Source: JAEHDI01 sp035455185
Lineage (GTDB): Bacteria > Acidobacteriota > Terriglobia > Bryobacterales > Bryobacteraceae
Reading direction: 5' to 3'
Length of the DNA stretch: 9,981 bases
Assembly (NCBI GenBank): GCA_035455185.1
Contig: DATIFQ010000383.1
Span: forward strand, 1 to 9,981
Below are positions 1 through 7,095 of this stretch, piece after piece. Positions within the stretch are counted from its first letter, which is position 1. Each line of letters opens with the position of its first letter. The notes below the pieces were generated by a model. The model had not been told where the DNA came from. It did no database searches and worked only from the letters and a program-made list of their open reading frames with translations. A program made the translations under genes and the position numbers.

Positions 1-24
1 GACGAGTCCGGCGGTCCGCCCGTC
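1..24 (-). terminator. Possible hairpin just downstream of the site-2 protease gene
   Basis: Directly after the stop codon of the minus-strand protease gene the DNA can fold into an outer GACG/CGTC pairing (1-4 with 21-24) around an inner GGCG/CGCC stem (10-13 with 17-20) with a 3-base loop. There is no run of T on the downstream side inside the window, and the window edge cuts off what follows. It could be an intrinsic terminator or chance structure in GC-rich DNA. Confidence 0.2.
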
Positions 25-645
25 CTACCAGAACATCCGGAGGATCACTTGGGTACCCTGGAAGCTCCACAGGGAGAGGTACCGCCCCAACGACGACACC
101 GAGATCGCGACGATCAGCAGCACAAAACCGAACCGGGCCAGCTCGTTGTAGACCGCCACCGGCGCCCGCGCCGCCAGCAAGAGCTTCGAGCCATCCAGCG
201 GAGGCACCGGGATCATGTTGAACATGGCAAGATACAGGCTCAGATAGACGCCCCGGCCGGTGAATTCCGCGACCGCCGGCAACGTGCCGTGGAGGAGCAC
301 CGTCAAGAGCCCCAGCAACAGGGCAAACACCACGTTGCTGGCCGGCCCGGCGAGCGCCACCAATGCCAGCCCGTTCAATCCCCACCGCAGCCGGTACGGG
401 TTGGTATTCACCGCTTTGCCCCAACCAAGGAACCCCCCGCCGAACAGCGAAGTGAGCGCCGGCAGGATGACCGTTCCCAGCCAGTCGACGTGGGCCATAG
501 GATTGAGCGAGACCCGGCCCTCGCGTTCGGGTGTGTCGTCGCCCAGCCGCACCGCCGTCCAGGCGTGAGCGAACTCATGAGGCACTGTCAGCATCCACAG
601 CAGCGCGACGTTCACAAATGCCGCTTCGAAGTTGATTGAATTCAC
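25..645 (-). CDS. Site-2 protease family (M50) intramembrane metalloprotease
   Basis: This 206-residue membrane protein would cleave substrates within the bilayer using zinc. It carries the HExxH motif H23-E-F-A-H27 in its first hydrophobic segment. The conserved block LNPMAHVDWLGTVILP lies at about residues 47-62. The second active-site segment NMIPVPPLDGS (N143, P146, D151) supplies the third zinc ligand, Asp151. Hydrophobic stretches at about 8-22, 57-72, 91-119, 133-147 and 171-187 fit the compact M50 core with no PDZ or CBS domain, so this is a small 'minimal' type rather than RseP. The start is a GTG at 643-645, chosen because AAGGA lies 5 bases upstream and the M50 core begins there. 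A longer reading up to 831 would overlap the divergent gene and encodes a non-conserved basic stretch. It is divergent from the secreted metalloprotease gene. The natural substrate cannot be told from the sequence. Confidence 0.9.
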   Translation of the reverse strand: MNSINFEAAFVNVALLWMLTVPHEFAHAWTAVRLGDDTPEREGRVSLNPMAHVDWLGTVILPALTSLFGGGFLGWGKAVNTNPYRLRWGLNGLALVALAGPASNVVFALLLGLLTVLLHGTLPAVAEFTGRGVYLSLYLAMFNMIPVPPLDGSKLLLAARAPVAVYNELARFGFVLLIVAISVSSLGRYLSLWSFQGTQVILRMFW

Positions 646-650
646 GAAGA

Positions 651-655
651 TCCTT
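651..655 (-). promoter_or_regulatory. Ribosome binding site that fixes the GTG start of the site-2 protease
   Basis: On the minus strand AAGGA sits 5 bases before the GTG at 645. No ATG in this frame lies near the first conserved residues, so this site decides the start. Confidence 0.55.
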
Positions 656-721
656 GAGAGGCGAGTTCTGCAACGGAACGGCCGTGGGGGACTCACCGCT
701 GGGCGCCCCTTCCGTCTATTG

Positions 722-727
722 TATGAT
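722..727 (+). promoter_or_regulatory. Candidate -10 element for the metzincin gene
   Basis: TATGAT stands in the most AT-rich patch of the 114-bp divergent intergenic region, 32 bases before the ATG at 760, and would give a short leader of about 25 bases. No good -35 box is seen at the expected distance (the bases there read CTGGGC), so this is a weak candidate. No comparable box was found for the divergent site-2 protease gene. Confidence 0.25.
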
Positions 728-759
728 GTCGTCACACGCGCTACCGGAGGGAGGAAAGT

Positions 760-3459
760 ATGCGATTTATGTCTCACTTTGTTCAGACGCTTGTAGTTTG
801 CGCGGTCATTGCTCCCGCAGCCGCTCAGCAAACGCCCGAAACTCAGGCGCCCAAGCCGGCGGAAGCGAAGAAACCGGAACCACCCAAGGAAAAGACCTTC
901 GCTGAAATCGTGAAGGACGCCAAAGAGATCAAGGGCCTCTTCACGCTCTGGCAGACCGACGAAAAAGTCTACCTCGAAGTGCTTCCAGATCAGCTTGACA
1001 AAATCTACATGCTGTCGCTCACCGCCGACTCCGGTATCGGTGAGCGCGGCTTCTACGCCGCGGCCATGACGGGTGAAACGCCGATTCTTCTTCGCAAGCG
1101 GGCCAAGAACCTCCAGTTCGTAGCAAAGAACCCGCGCTTCCGGGCAGCCGCCGGCACACCCATGAGCCGCTTTGTGGAACGATCTTTCTCCGACTCAACG
1201 CTTGGCCTTGCGAAGATCGAAAGCCTTCCCCACCCGGAACGTAAGAGCGTCCTCATCGACCTCGGATCCGTGCTGCTGACCGACCTTCCAATGATGTCCT
1301 ACGCGCTGGAGTCCACCTTTCGCATTCCTTACCGGTTCGACGGGAAAAACAGCTCGTTCCGAACGGTCAAAAGCTACGACCGAAACGTCGAGATCGGCGT
1401 GGAGGCGTACTATGCGGTGGATCGCCCGCCCGTTCCGCCTCTTCGGATGCCAGGCGCGCCGGCGCCGCCCACGCCTCCGCGTCCACGCAATCTCGCCGAC
1501 ATCCGGGGTATGTTCTTCCTGCTTCGCTACAGCCTCTCCGAATTGCCACCACCCGGCTACCGGGCGCGCCTCGCCGACGACCGGATCGGGCACTTCTTCG
1601 ACCAGGTCGAAGACTTTACCTCGGACGTCGAGCACACGCCGGCTCGGCGCCTCGTCAATCGCTGGCGCCTGGAAAAGGAGGACCCGAACGCGTCCATCTC
1701 CCGCCCGAAGCAGCCGATCGTGTTCTGGCTCGAGAACACCATCCCGGTAGCGTATCGTCCCGCCATCCGCGACGGCATCCTTATGTGGAATAGAGCGTTC
1801 GAACGGATCGGGTTCCGGGACGCTGTCGTCGTCAAGGAACAACCCGATGACGCCGAATGGGACGCCGCCGACGTGCGCTACAACACGATCCGCTGGTTCG
1901 CTGGCACCGACGCTGGTTTCGCACAGGGTCCCAGCCGCACAAATCCGTACACCGGTGAAATCTACGACGCCGACATTCGCTTCTCCGAATCGATGGTCCG
2001 CTTCCGGCGCCAGACGATCGTGCTCCAGCAGAACCCGCTCGCCAATCCATGGGACGAGCAGACGGCGGCCTACCTGCGCGCCCCGTGGGGCGTCGAGAAG
2101 GGCGCCATGTGTACCTTCGCTGCCGAGGCGGCCCGCGACGCAGAGTTCGCATGGGATGTTCTTGAAACGCGCGGTATCGAGCCGGACAGTCCCGAGGCGG
2201 ACAAGTTCGTTTACAGCTACCTGCGTGAAATCGCCGCGCACGAGGTCGGCCACACCCTCGGGCTCCGCCACAATTTCCGGGCGAGTACAATCCGCCGCCT
2301 GGACGAAACCCAGAACGCCTCACTCACGGCGAAGGAAGGCCTTACAGGCTCTGTGATGGATTACATCCCAGCCAACCTCGCCGGCCGCGGCGCAAAGCAG
2401 GGCGAGTATCACCAGTCCACGCTCGGTCCATACGATTACTGGGCGATTGAATACGCCTACAAGCCCCTCGCCGCCTCCACTCCCGAGGACGAGTTTCCCG
2501 AGTTGCGCAGGATCGCCTCGCGCGCCGCGGAGCCGGCTCTGGCATACGCAACCGACGAGGACGCCGGCCTCGGCAGTGGCGCGTGGGACATGGACCCCGA
2601 TGTCAGCCGCTTCGACTTGGGCAGCGACCCGCTCGCCTACTATGTGCACCGCATACGGCTGTCCGAGGAGATTCAGGCCAATCTCGAAACCGCATTACAG
2701 AAACCCGGGCAGGGCTATCAGGTCCTCCGCCGCAGTTTCCTGTCGGCGGTCAACATGTCCGGGACCGCCCTCTTGCTATCGGCGAAATACATCGGCGGGG
2801 TGAATCACTATCGCGATCACGTCGGCGACCCGGGCGGCCGCCTCCCGTTCCGGCCCGTTCCAGCCGCGCGGCAAAGGCAGGCGCTGAATCTCATCCGCGA
2901 TCACCTGTTTGCGCCGGACGCATTTAAGCTGTCCCCATCGCTCCTCAACAAGCTCAACAACGAGCGCTTCTCCGACCTCCGGAACTTCGAGTCGATGGCA
3001 ACTCGATTCGACGTGCCGGTCCACGACGTAATCCTGATGCGCCAGAAAGCGGTTCTTGACCGCCTGTACAATCCTGTCGTGCTGAAGCGCATCCTCGATT
3101 CGGAACTCAGCGCTCCCACGGATCCATTCCGCCTCGGCGACCTCTTCACCGGAGTCCAGGACTCGGTGTGGGCCGAATTGAAAAGCCCGGATGCTGCCGT
3201 GACCATCAACAGCTTCCGCCGGTCGCTCCAGCGTGAGCACCTGCGGCGCATGATCGGCATGATGCTCAAAGATGCCGCCGCGCCCGAGGACGCCCGGACG
3301 CTGGCTCGCTTTACTCTTGCCTCGCTCAAGACCCGAGTTCAGGGCGCTTTGGCCAGGCCCGGCGTGAAGATGACGCTCGAAACGCGCGCACACCTCGCGG
3401 AATCGGTCTCTCGAATCGACGAGGCCCTCAAGGCCGGAATGGAGCGCACCGCATTCTGA
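760..3459 (+). CDS. Secreted zinc-dependent metalloprotease (metzincin, DUF5118/DUF5117/DUF4953 architecture)
   Basis: The 899-residue product is probably exported to the periplasm or outside. Residues 1-22 form a Sec signal peptide (hydrophobic core LVVCAVIAPAAA, likely cleavage near A22), followed by a Lys/Pro/Glu-rich linker to about residue 46. A DUF5118-like segment lies at about 47-90, then a DUF5117-like region to about 300 that contains a proline-rich insertion (about 222-243). The catalytic part has the extended metzincin motif HEVGHTLGLRH, with ligands H494, H498 and H504 and catalytic E495. A Met-turn follows at SVMDY with M533. This matches the 'Met-zincin' DUF4953 family, whose members run to about 800-900 residues, so it looks complete. 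The start is the ATG at 760, preceded by the tandem Shine-Dalgarno GGAGGGAGGA at 746-755. A second in-frame ATG at 769 would be too far from it. Substrate unknown; the family is common in Bacteroidota and Acidobacteriota, often in several copies. The product converges on the phospholipase gene. Confidence 0.9.
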   Translation: MRFMSHFVQTLVVCAVIAPAAAQQTPETQAPKPAEAKKPEPPKEKTFAEIVKDAKEIKGLFTLWQTDEKVYLEVLPDQLDKIYMLSLTADSGIGERGFYAAAMTGETPILLRKRAKNLQFVAKNPRFRAAAGTPMSRFVERSFSDSTLGLAKIESLPHPERKSVLIDLGSVLLTDLPMMSYALESTFRIPYRFDGKNSSFRTVKSYDRNVEIGVEAYYAVDRPPVPPLRMPGAPAPPTPPRPRNLADIRGMFFLLRYSLSELPPPGYRARLADDRIGHFFDQVEDFTSDVEHTPARRLVNRWRLEKEDPNASISRPKQPIVFWLENTIPVAYRPAIRDGILMWNRAFERIGFRDAVVVKEQPDDAEWDAADVRYNTIRWFAGTDAGFAQGPSRTNPYTGEIYDADIRFSESMVRFRRQTIVLQQNPLANPWDEQTAAYLRAPWGVEKGAMCTFAAEAARDAEFAWDVLETRGIEPDSPEADKFVYSYLREIAAHEVGHTLGLRHNFRASTIRRLDETQNASLTAKEGLTGSVMDYIPANLAGRGAKQGEYHQSTLGPYDYWAIEYAYKPLAASTPEDEFPELRRIASRAAEPALAYATDEDAGLGSGAWDMDPDVSRFDLGSDPLAYYVHRIRLSEEIQANLETALQKPGQGYQVLRRSFLSAVNMSGTALLLSAKYIGGVNHYRDHVGDPGGRLPFRPVPAARQRQALNLIRDHLFAPDAFKLSPSLLNKLNNERFSDLRNFESMATRFDVPVHDVILMRQKAVLDRLYNPVVLKRILDSELSAPTDPFRLGDLFTGVQDSVWAELKSPDAAVTINSFRRSLQREHLRRMIGMMLKDAAAPEDARTLARFTLASLKTRVQGALARPGVKMTLETRAHLAESVSRIDEALKAGMERTAF

Positions 3460-3461
3460 CA

Positions 3462-3479
3462 GCCGCCCCGGCAGGCGGC
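3462..3479. terminator. GC hairpin between two convergent genes
   Basis: GCCGCC (3462-3467) and GGCGGC (3474-3479) form a perfect 6-bp stem with a 6-base loop and fill almost all of the 21-bp gap between the convergent stop codons. It could help end transcription in both directions. No U-tract follows on either strand, so a standard intrinsic terminator is not shown. Confidence 0.35.
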
Positions 3480-3480
3480 G

Positions 3481-6400
3481 TCATACCGCGGCGCCCGGAC
3501 CCTTGCAGCCGTGTGTGACCTCGGCCTTCACGGTTTCGAACAGTTGCGCGAACTGCCGCCGCTTCTCGAGTGTGACCGCTTCGTCGTCACTGCGCTGGAG
3601 CAGGCCCAGACGCGTTTGCTGGAGGTCCAGATTGCTGATTAGCTGCGCCAGCGCCTCGCGCGGCAGCCCCATCTTTCTCAGGTGGTTCTGAATGCGGAAG
3701 TACAGTAAAGCCTTTTGTCCATCCACCGTTCCCGCCAGTGCGAAACCGAATGTGAAGAGGAACGCCACGTCCTCCGTTTTGCGCATCGGATCGTCTACCA
3801 TTACGTGGAGCGGGTAGACATCGTCCGGGCCGAGCGGCTGGTTCTGCTCGACGAACTGCTCCAGCAGCTCCTTCTCAAAGAAGTTCAGCGTGTCCGACCG
3901 CTGTGCCTCCTCGAGCGGCATCGGAGGCCCCACCAGCACGCCCCGGCGAATGTCCAGTGACAGCCGCCTCCGGCAGAAGTTCTGAAATCTAGCGCCAAAT
4001 GTTGAGCTTCCGATCGCCCACGACACCCGGAACATCCCCGACCACGCCCAGTGCTGGAACAGGTTCATCCAGCCGCGGTTGTCCGGATGGTCCCACGAGT
4101 CTTCGAGGTTCAAATCGAGATAGACGGTCTCCATGAGCTGGATCATCTGATTGCAGGCGTAGAACCCCGCGCGCCTCGAAACGTAGTCGCGGGGAAGCCA
4201 CATCTCCGGCGCGGGCGCCGTCACGTTCCCGCTCATGAGCCGCTGCCACTCGGGGAAGATCTGCGCATCGAGAAAAGCCAGCTCCGGACTTGACCGGATC
4301 ATATCGATGAGCCGATCGACCGCGGCAGCGTGCCGCGCGAATGCTCCAGGCGCCGCCACGGCGGGTGGATGCCACCGCTGCCGCAGCGCCAGAAAGAGTT
4401 CCTCGTTCGACAACTGCCATAGCACCCTGGTCTCTTCGGCCGCTCCGAACACCGTGTTCGCCACGTGCTCGCCGAGCGTGCGGTAGCTCTCGAATTGCGA
4501 CTCGTCAAACCACTGATCCGAAGTCGGCTGGTGCGGAAAATCCGGATTCTCGGCCGCATACCGCTTTACGTCGCCCGGCTCCTCTCCGGTGAGAGACGAC
4601 TTAAGGTACAGAAGCGTGCCTGCCGGAGCCTGGGGGTCCACCAGGTCGTACCGGATTCTGCCAATCGCGCAATGCCACTGGCTCAGGCGCTGCCCGTCGG
4701 CCGGGCGCAGTTGCTCGAAATCGATCTCGATCGGCACGCCGAAATCGGCCCGGCATTTCTCGATGGCGTTGCCCAGCCCCTCGAACGTGTATTTCCGGTC
4801 TTCGCTGCCATCGCATGCTACGATGAACCGGCACCGGCGCCGCACCAGTTCGTACACTGCCAGGTTTTCGAAGTGGCCCCCGTCGGACACGTAAACGTAT
4901 GGGCTGCGGTCGTTCGTGAAGCCAAACAGCTCGCCGAACAGGTACTTCAGACCGAGTTTCGGCCCACGCACCTTCCATGTGGTGTTGTGGCGAGGGTTGC
5001 TCAGCCACCACCCAAGCCGCACGTTAAATACGGTCATCAGAAAAGCGGTTGCCGATGACGTGTGGTATCCCATGTTCGGACTTGCGGCCGCGCCTGAAAT
5101 CGCTAGCGCCGTTCCCAGGCTGACCCCTTCGCCGGGGTACGCATAGTCCCCAGTGGGGCGGTAACCGGCCGGAGCGAGCGGGGAATCGGCACTGAAATCG
5201 CAGGGATCTTTGCGTGCCGGCGGCACGTCGAAGCCGCAATACAGCGGCGTGAAGACGAACGAGGCTGCCTTGCGTTGCTGCCAAGCCAACTCCTCGCCGT
5301 GTGTCAGGTTGAGCGCCGCGTTGATGATCGGGTACGGTCCGCTGTAGCCGTGCGGTGTGCCATCCGTGCAGGTTTCAATCCGCGACGGCGCTAACCGGCG
5401 GATCAGCATATCGTCGTCGGCGGCGCTGAAGCCGGTGGTCGGATGAGGCAGCCGCCCGTGGCTGGACGCGCCGAGATAGCATCGCACCAGCCGGTTCCGG
5501 TAAAACAGGTGCATCGAAAACTGATTGATGTCGATGCGGGACGAGAGAAATAGTGCCGCCCAAGTCAGCACGGCGGCCGCACCCAGCGCCAGCCCCAACG
5601 CCTGCATCCTCCGGCCCGGATCGAGCGGCCAGTGCATTTGTCCCCAGTAGGACCACACATCCTCCGGTACGAACGACAGGTGAATCTGGTGAATCGCAAG
5701 AGCCACCGCCGCCAACAAACCCCCAATGAACACGAACGGAGCAACCACCGCCAGCAATTCAAGCCACCGGTTCGATCCACGCTGCCCGGTCGAGGGGCTG
5801 CGGCCGGCTAGCAGGCCAGCCGCGGTGGTTGCCAGCCACGCAGGGCCGAATCCGCGCCGCGCAAGCTCGGCCATAGTGCTTTCGCGGGTAAGGAAGATCA
5901 GCGGGCTGTAGAATGCCATCGCAAAGAAGGCTACCCACGCCACGCACGCAATCATCAGCCACCCGCCGATCCGGCTCACCCACTCTCGCTTCTCGTCCGC
6001 CATTGCCGGACCCCACAGCCCGATGATCCCCGTCGCAGCGAAGGAAATCAGGAACACCATCGCCGGCGTGCCGAACGTGGTCACATGAAACGGTGCTGCG
6101 GCCGGATCGATCCGCTGAATCAACACGTCGCTGGCTTGGAGTCCCCAGATTCCCCCCGCCGCTGCCCACGACGCTAGCAGCACCGGGAGGACGATGCTCA
6201 TCAGTGAACATCCCGGGCCGCAATAGCGTGGATAGACTCCGTTAGCCGGCCTTCGGGACAGCGCTCTAAGATTGAGGCCGGTCGAGACCAGCGCGCACCC
6301 GAGCAGGGCCCAGGCCGCCATCAGAGAAACCTCCGGATTTTCCGCCATCACCCTGGTGAAACCGGCCAGCGGCCGTGCCAGTAGCATCACCGCCGCCAGC

Positions 6401-6927
6401 GCAAGAATCAGGATTCCCTGGTTCAGCACAAGGTTCCGGAGGTAGATGGAGATCATTGTCCAGGTGTCCGCGCTGAACACGCCAAGTTTCGGCGTCAGGT
6501 AGTTGCTGTAACGGCGCAGCACGCGGATCGTCTCGGGCTCTTGCGCCGAACCGGTCTCGGCGGGGCTTGGGGCAAGCCCCCGCTCCACTGCGCCGATTCC
6601 CTCGCGGCGGATCCACGCCGTAAGCCAGCTCCCGATGTAGCCTCCTCCCGAGACTGTCGAAAGATAGTCGAATCTGCGCAGAATGCCCTGCCGGGCCAGC
6701 CCTTGCAGCACGCCGAGATTGAAGGTCGCGCTCCGGATGCCACCGCCCGAAAACGCCAGCCCCGCCAGCGCCGCGTCGTGAGCCCTCGCCGAGGGCCTCC
6801 CGCTGACCGGCGGTACCGGCGGCGCGACGGCGGTCCTCTCCTGCCGTAGCGTCCTCGACTTCGCAATCTCGTCCAGCTCCGTATCCCACAGCCCCTCGAA
6901 CGATACAGCACGCGCATCCTGTTCCAC
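3481..6927 (-). CDS. Large patatin/cPLA2-like membrane phospholipase with a split catalytic domain
   Basis: The 1148-residue protein is predicted to hydrolyse acyl esters of lipids with a Ser-Asp dyad. The oxyanion-hole motif FSGGGIRSATFNLGVLQGL lies at about 59-77. The nucleophile is S93 in STVSGGGYIGSW, and the Asp is D682 in SDGGHFENLAVYELV. About eight hydrophobic segments lie between them: roughly 169-190, 200-220, 241-262, 288-306, 321-346, 362-376 (weak), 388-413 and 441-463. A soluble stretch follows, including PIINAALNLTHGEE (about 533-546). After the Asp, a region to about 830 (DFPHQPTSDQWFDESQFESY) looks like part of the catalytic fold. Residues 905-990 form a Trp-rich segment, and the C-terminal 150 residues have no recognised domain. 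The usual patatin G-x-S-x-G is here T-V-S-G-G. The start is GTG at 6927, with GGAGG 7 bases upstream. It stands alone, convergent with the metzincin and divergent from the dipeptidase operon. Its lipid substrate and role are unknown. Confidence 0.87.
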   Translation of the reverse strand: MEQDARAVSFEGLWDTELDEIAKSRTLRQERTAVAPPVPPVSGRPSARAHDAALAGLAFSGGGIRSATFNLGVLQGLARQGILRRFDYLSTVSGGGYIGSWLTAWIRREGIGAVERGLAPSPAETGSAQEPETIRVLRRYSNYLTPKLGVFSADTWTMISIYLRNLVLNQGILILALAAVMLLARPLAGFTRVMAENPEVSLMAAWALLGCALVSTGLNLRALSRRPANGVYPRYCGPGCSLMSIVLPVLLASWAAAGGIWGLQASDVLIQRIDPAAAPFHVTTFGTPAMVFLISFAATGIIGLWGPAMADEKREWVSRIGGWLMIACVAWVAFFAMAFYSPLIFLTRESTMAELARRGFGPAWLATTAAGLLAGRSPSTGQRGSNRWLELLAVVAPFVFIGGLLAAVALAIHQIHLSFVPEDVWSYWGQMHWPLDPGRRMQALGLALGAAAVLTWAALFLSSRIDINQFSMHLFYRNRLVRCYLGASSHGRLPHPTTGFSAADDDMLIRRLAPSRIETCTDGTPHGYSGPYPIINAALNLTHGEELAWQQRKAASFVFTPLYCGFDVPPARKDPCDFSADSPLAPAGYRPTGDYAYPGEGVSLGTALAISGAAASPNMGYHTSSATAFLMTVFNVRLGWWLSNPRHNTTWKVRGPKLGLKYLFGELFGFTNDRSPYVYVSDGGHFENLAVYELVRRRCRFIVACDGSEDRKYTFEGLGNAIEKCRADFGVPIEIDFEQLRPADGQRLSQWHCAIGRIRYDLVDPQAPAGTLLYLKSSLTGEEPGDVKRYAAENPDFPHQPTSDQWFDESQFESYRTLGEHVANTVFGAAEETRVLWQLSNEELFLALRQRWHPPAVAAPGAFARHAAAVDRLIDMIRSSPELAFLDAQIFPEWQRLMSGNVTAPAPEMWLPRDYVSRRAGFYACNQMIQLMETVYLDLNLEDSWDHPDNRGWMNLFQHWAWSGMFRVSWAIGSSTFGARFQNFCRRRLSLDIRRGVLVGPPMPLEEAQRSDTLNFFEKELLEQFVEQNQPLGPDDVYPLHVMVDDPMRKTEDVAFLFTFGFALAGTVDGQKALLYFRIQNHLRKMGLPREALAQLISNLDLQQTRLGLLQRSDDEAVTLEKRRQFAQLFETVKAEVTHGCKGPGAAV
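6562..6580. repeat. Perfect palindrome inside the phospholipase gene
   Basis: GGGGCTTG (6562-6569) and CAAGCCCC (6573-6580) are perfect 8-bp inverted arms around a 3-base GGG loop. In the minus-strand reading they encode residues 116-122 (RGLAPSP), part of a Pro/Ala/Glu-rich linker (about 113-132) between the nucleophile segment and the first membrane helix. It may be a short palindromic repeat inserted in frame into a tolerant linker, or chance. Confidence 0.5.
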
Positions 6928-6934
6928 AGTGAGC

Positions 6935-6939
6935 CCTCC
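6935..6939 (-). promoter_or_regulatory. Ribosome binding site for the GTG start of the phospholipase
   Basis: On the minus strand GGAGG lies 7 bases before the GTG at 6927. It supports this start over other frames, as there is no in-frame ATG before the first conserved motif. Confidence 0.6.
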
Positions 6940-7025
6940 AGCCTCAATATCTAGTGAGAATACTCCAGCCGCGTGTTACATGGTCGGCACTTATTCTTCA
7001 CATGAGCAGACTGAAGCGATATGGA

Positions 7026-7047
7026 GCCGCGAGCGTCAGCGAGCGGC
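7026..7047. repeat. Structured palindrome in the divergent intergenic region
   Basis: Arms GCCGC (7026-7030) and GCGGC (7043-7047) pair perfectly. Inside them come a tandem G-A/A-G mismatch (GA at 7031-7032 opposite GA at 7041-7042), two more pairs (GC/GC) and a four-base GTCA loop. It lies in the 168-bp gap between the phospholipase start (6927) and the dipeptidase start (7096). The rest of that gap shows no convincing promoter box; a CACAAT at 7069-7074 is at best a poor -10. It shares the core GCGAGCGG with the repeat at 9569-9616. It could be an interspersed palindromic repeat or a leader structure. Confidence 0.45.
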
Positions 7048-7085
7048 GCTGTCTTCTTCCCGCCTGTGCCACAATCAGACTTTCC

Positions 7086-7089
7086 GGAG
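7086..7089 (+). promoter_or_regulatory. Ribosome binding site that fixes the dipeptidase start
   Basis: GGAG stands 6 bases before the ATG at 7096. The in-frame ATG at 7021 lacks such a site and would run through the palindrome at 7026-7047, so 7096 is preferred. Confidence 0.6.
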
Positions 7090-7095
7090 CACCAC

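Noticed and set aside
646..831. N-terminal extension of the site-2 protease to an ATG at 831
   Set aside because: It would overlap the divergent metzincin gene, encodes a basic stretch without M50 features, and the GTG at 645 has a good ribosome binding site.
1195..2271. 358-codon open frame on the minus strand
   Set aside because: It lies wholly inside the metzincin gene, whose catalytic motifs are clear. The product has no recognisable motif, and long antisense frames are expected in GC-rich coding DNA.
4465..5058. 197-codon plus-strand frame inside the phospholipase
   Set aside because: It is antisense to the segment with the catalytic Asp motif SDGGHFEN. No domain is seen in its product.
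7021..7095. Upstream in-frame ATG that would add 25 residues to the dipeptidase
   Set aside because: The added residues come from the palindrome at 7026-7047, have no ribosome binding site before them and would bury the signal peptide. The ATG at 7096 has GGAG six bases upstream.
6928..7095. Sigma-70 promoters for the phospholipase and the dipeptidase
   Set aside because: Weak boxes (for example CACAAT at 7069-7074) have no matching -35 at 16-18 bases, so they are not listed as promoters.
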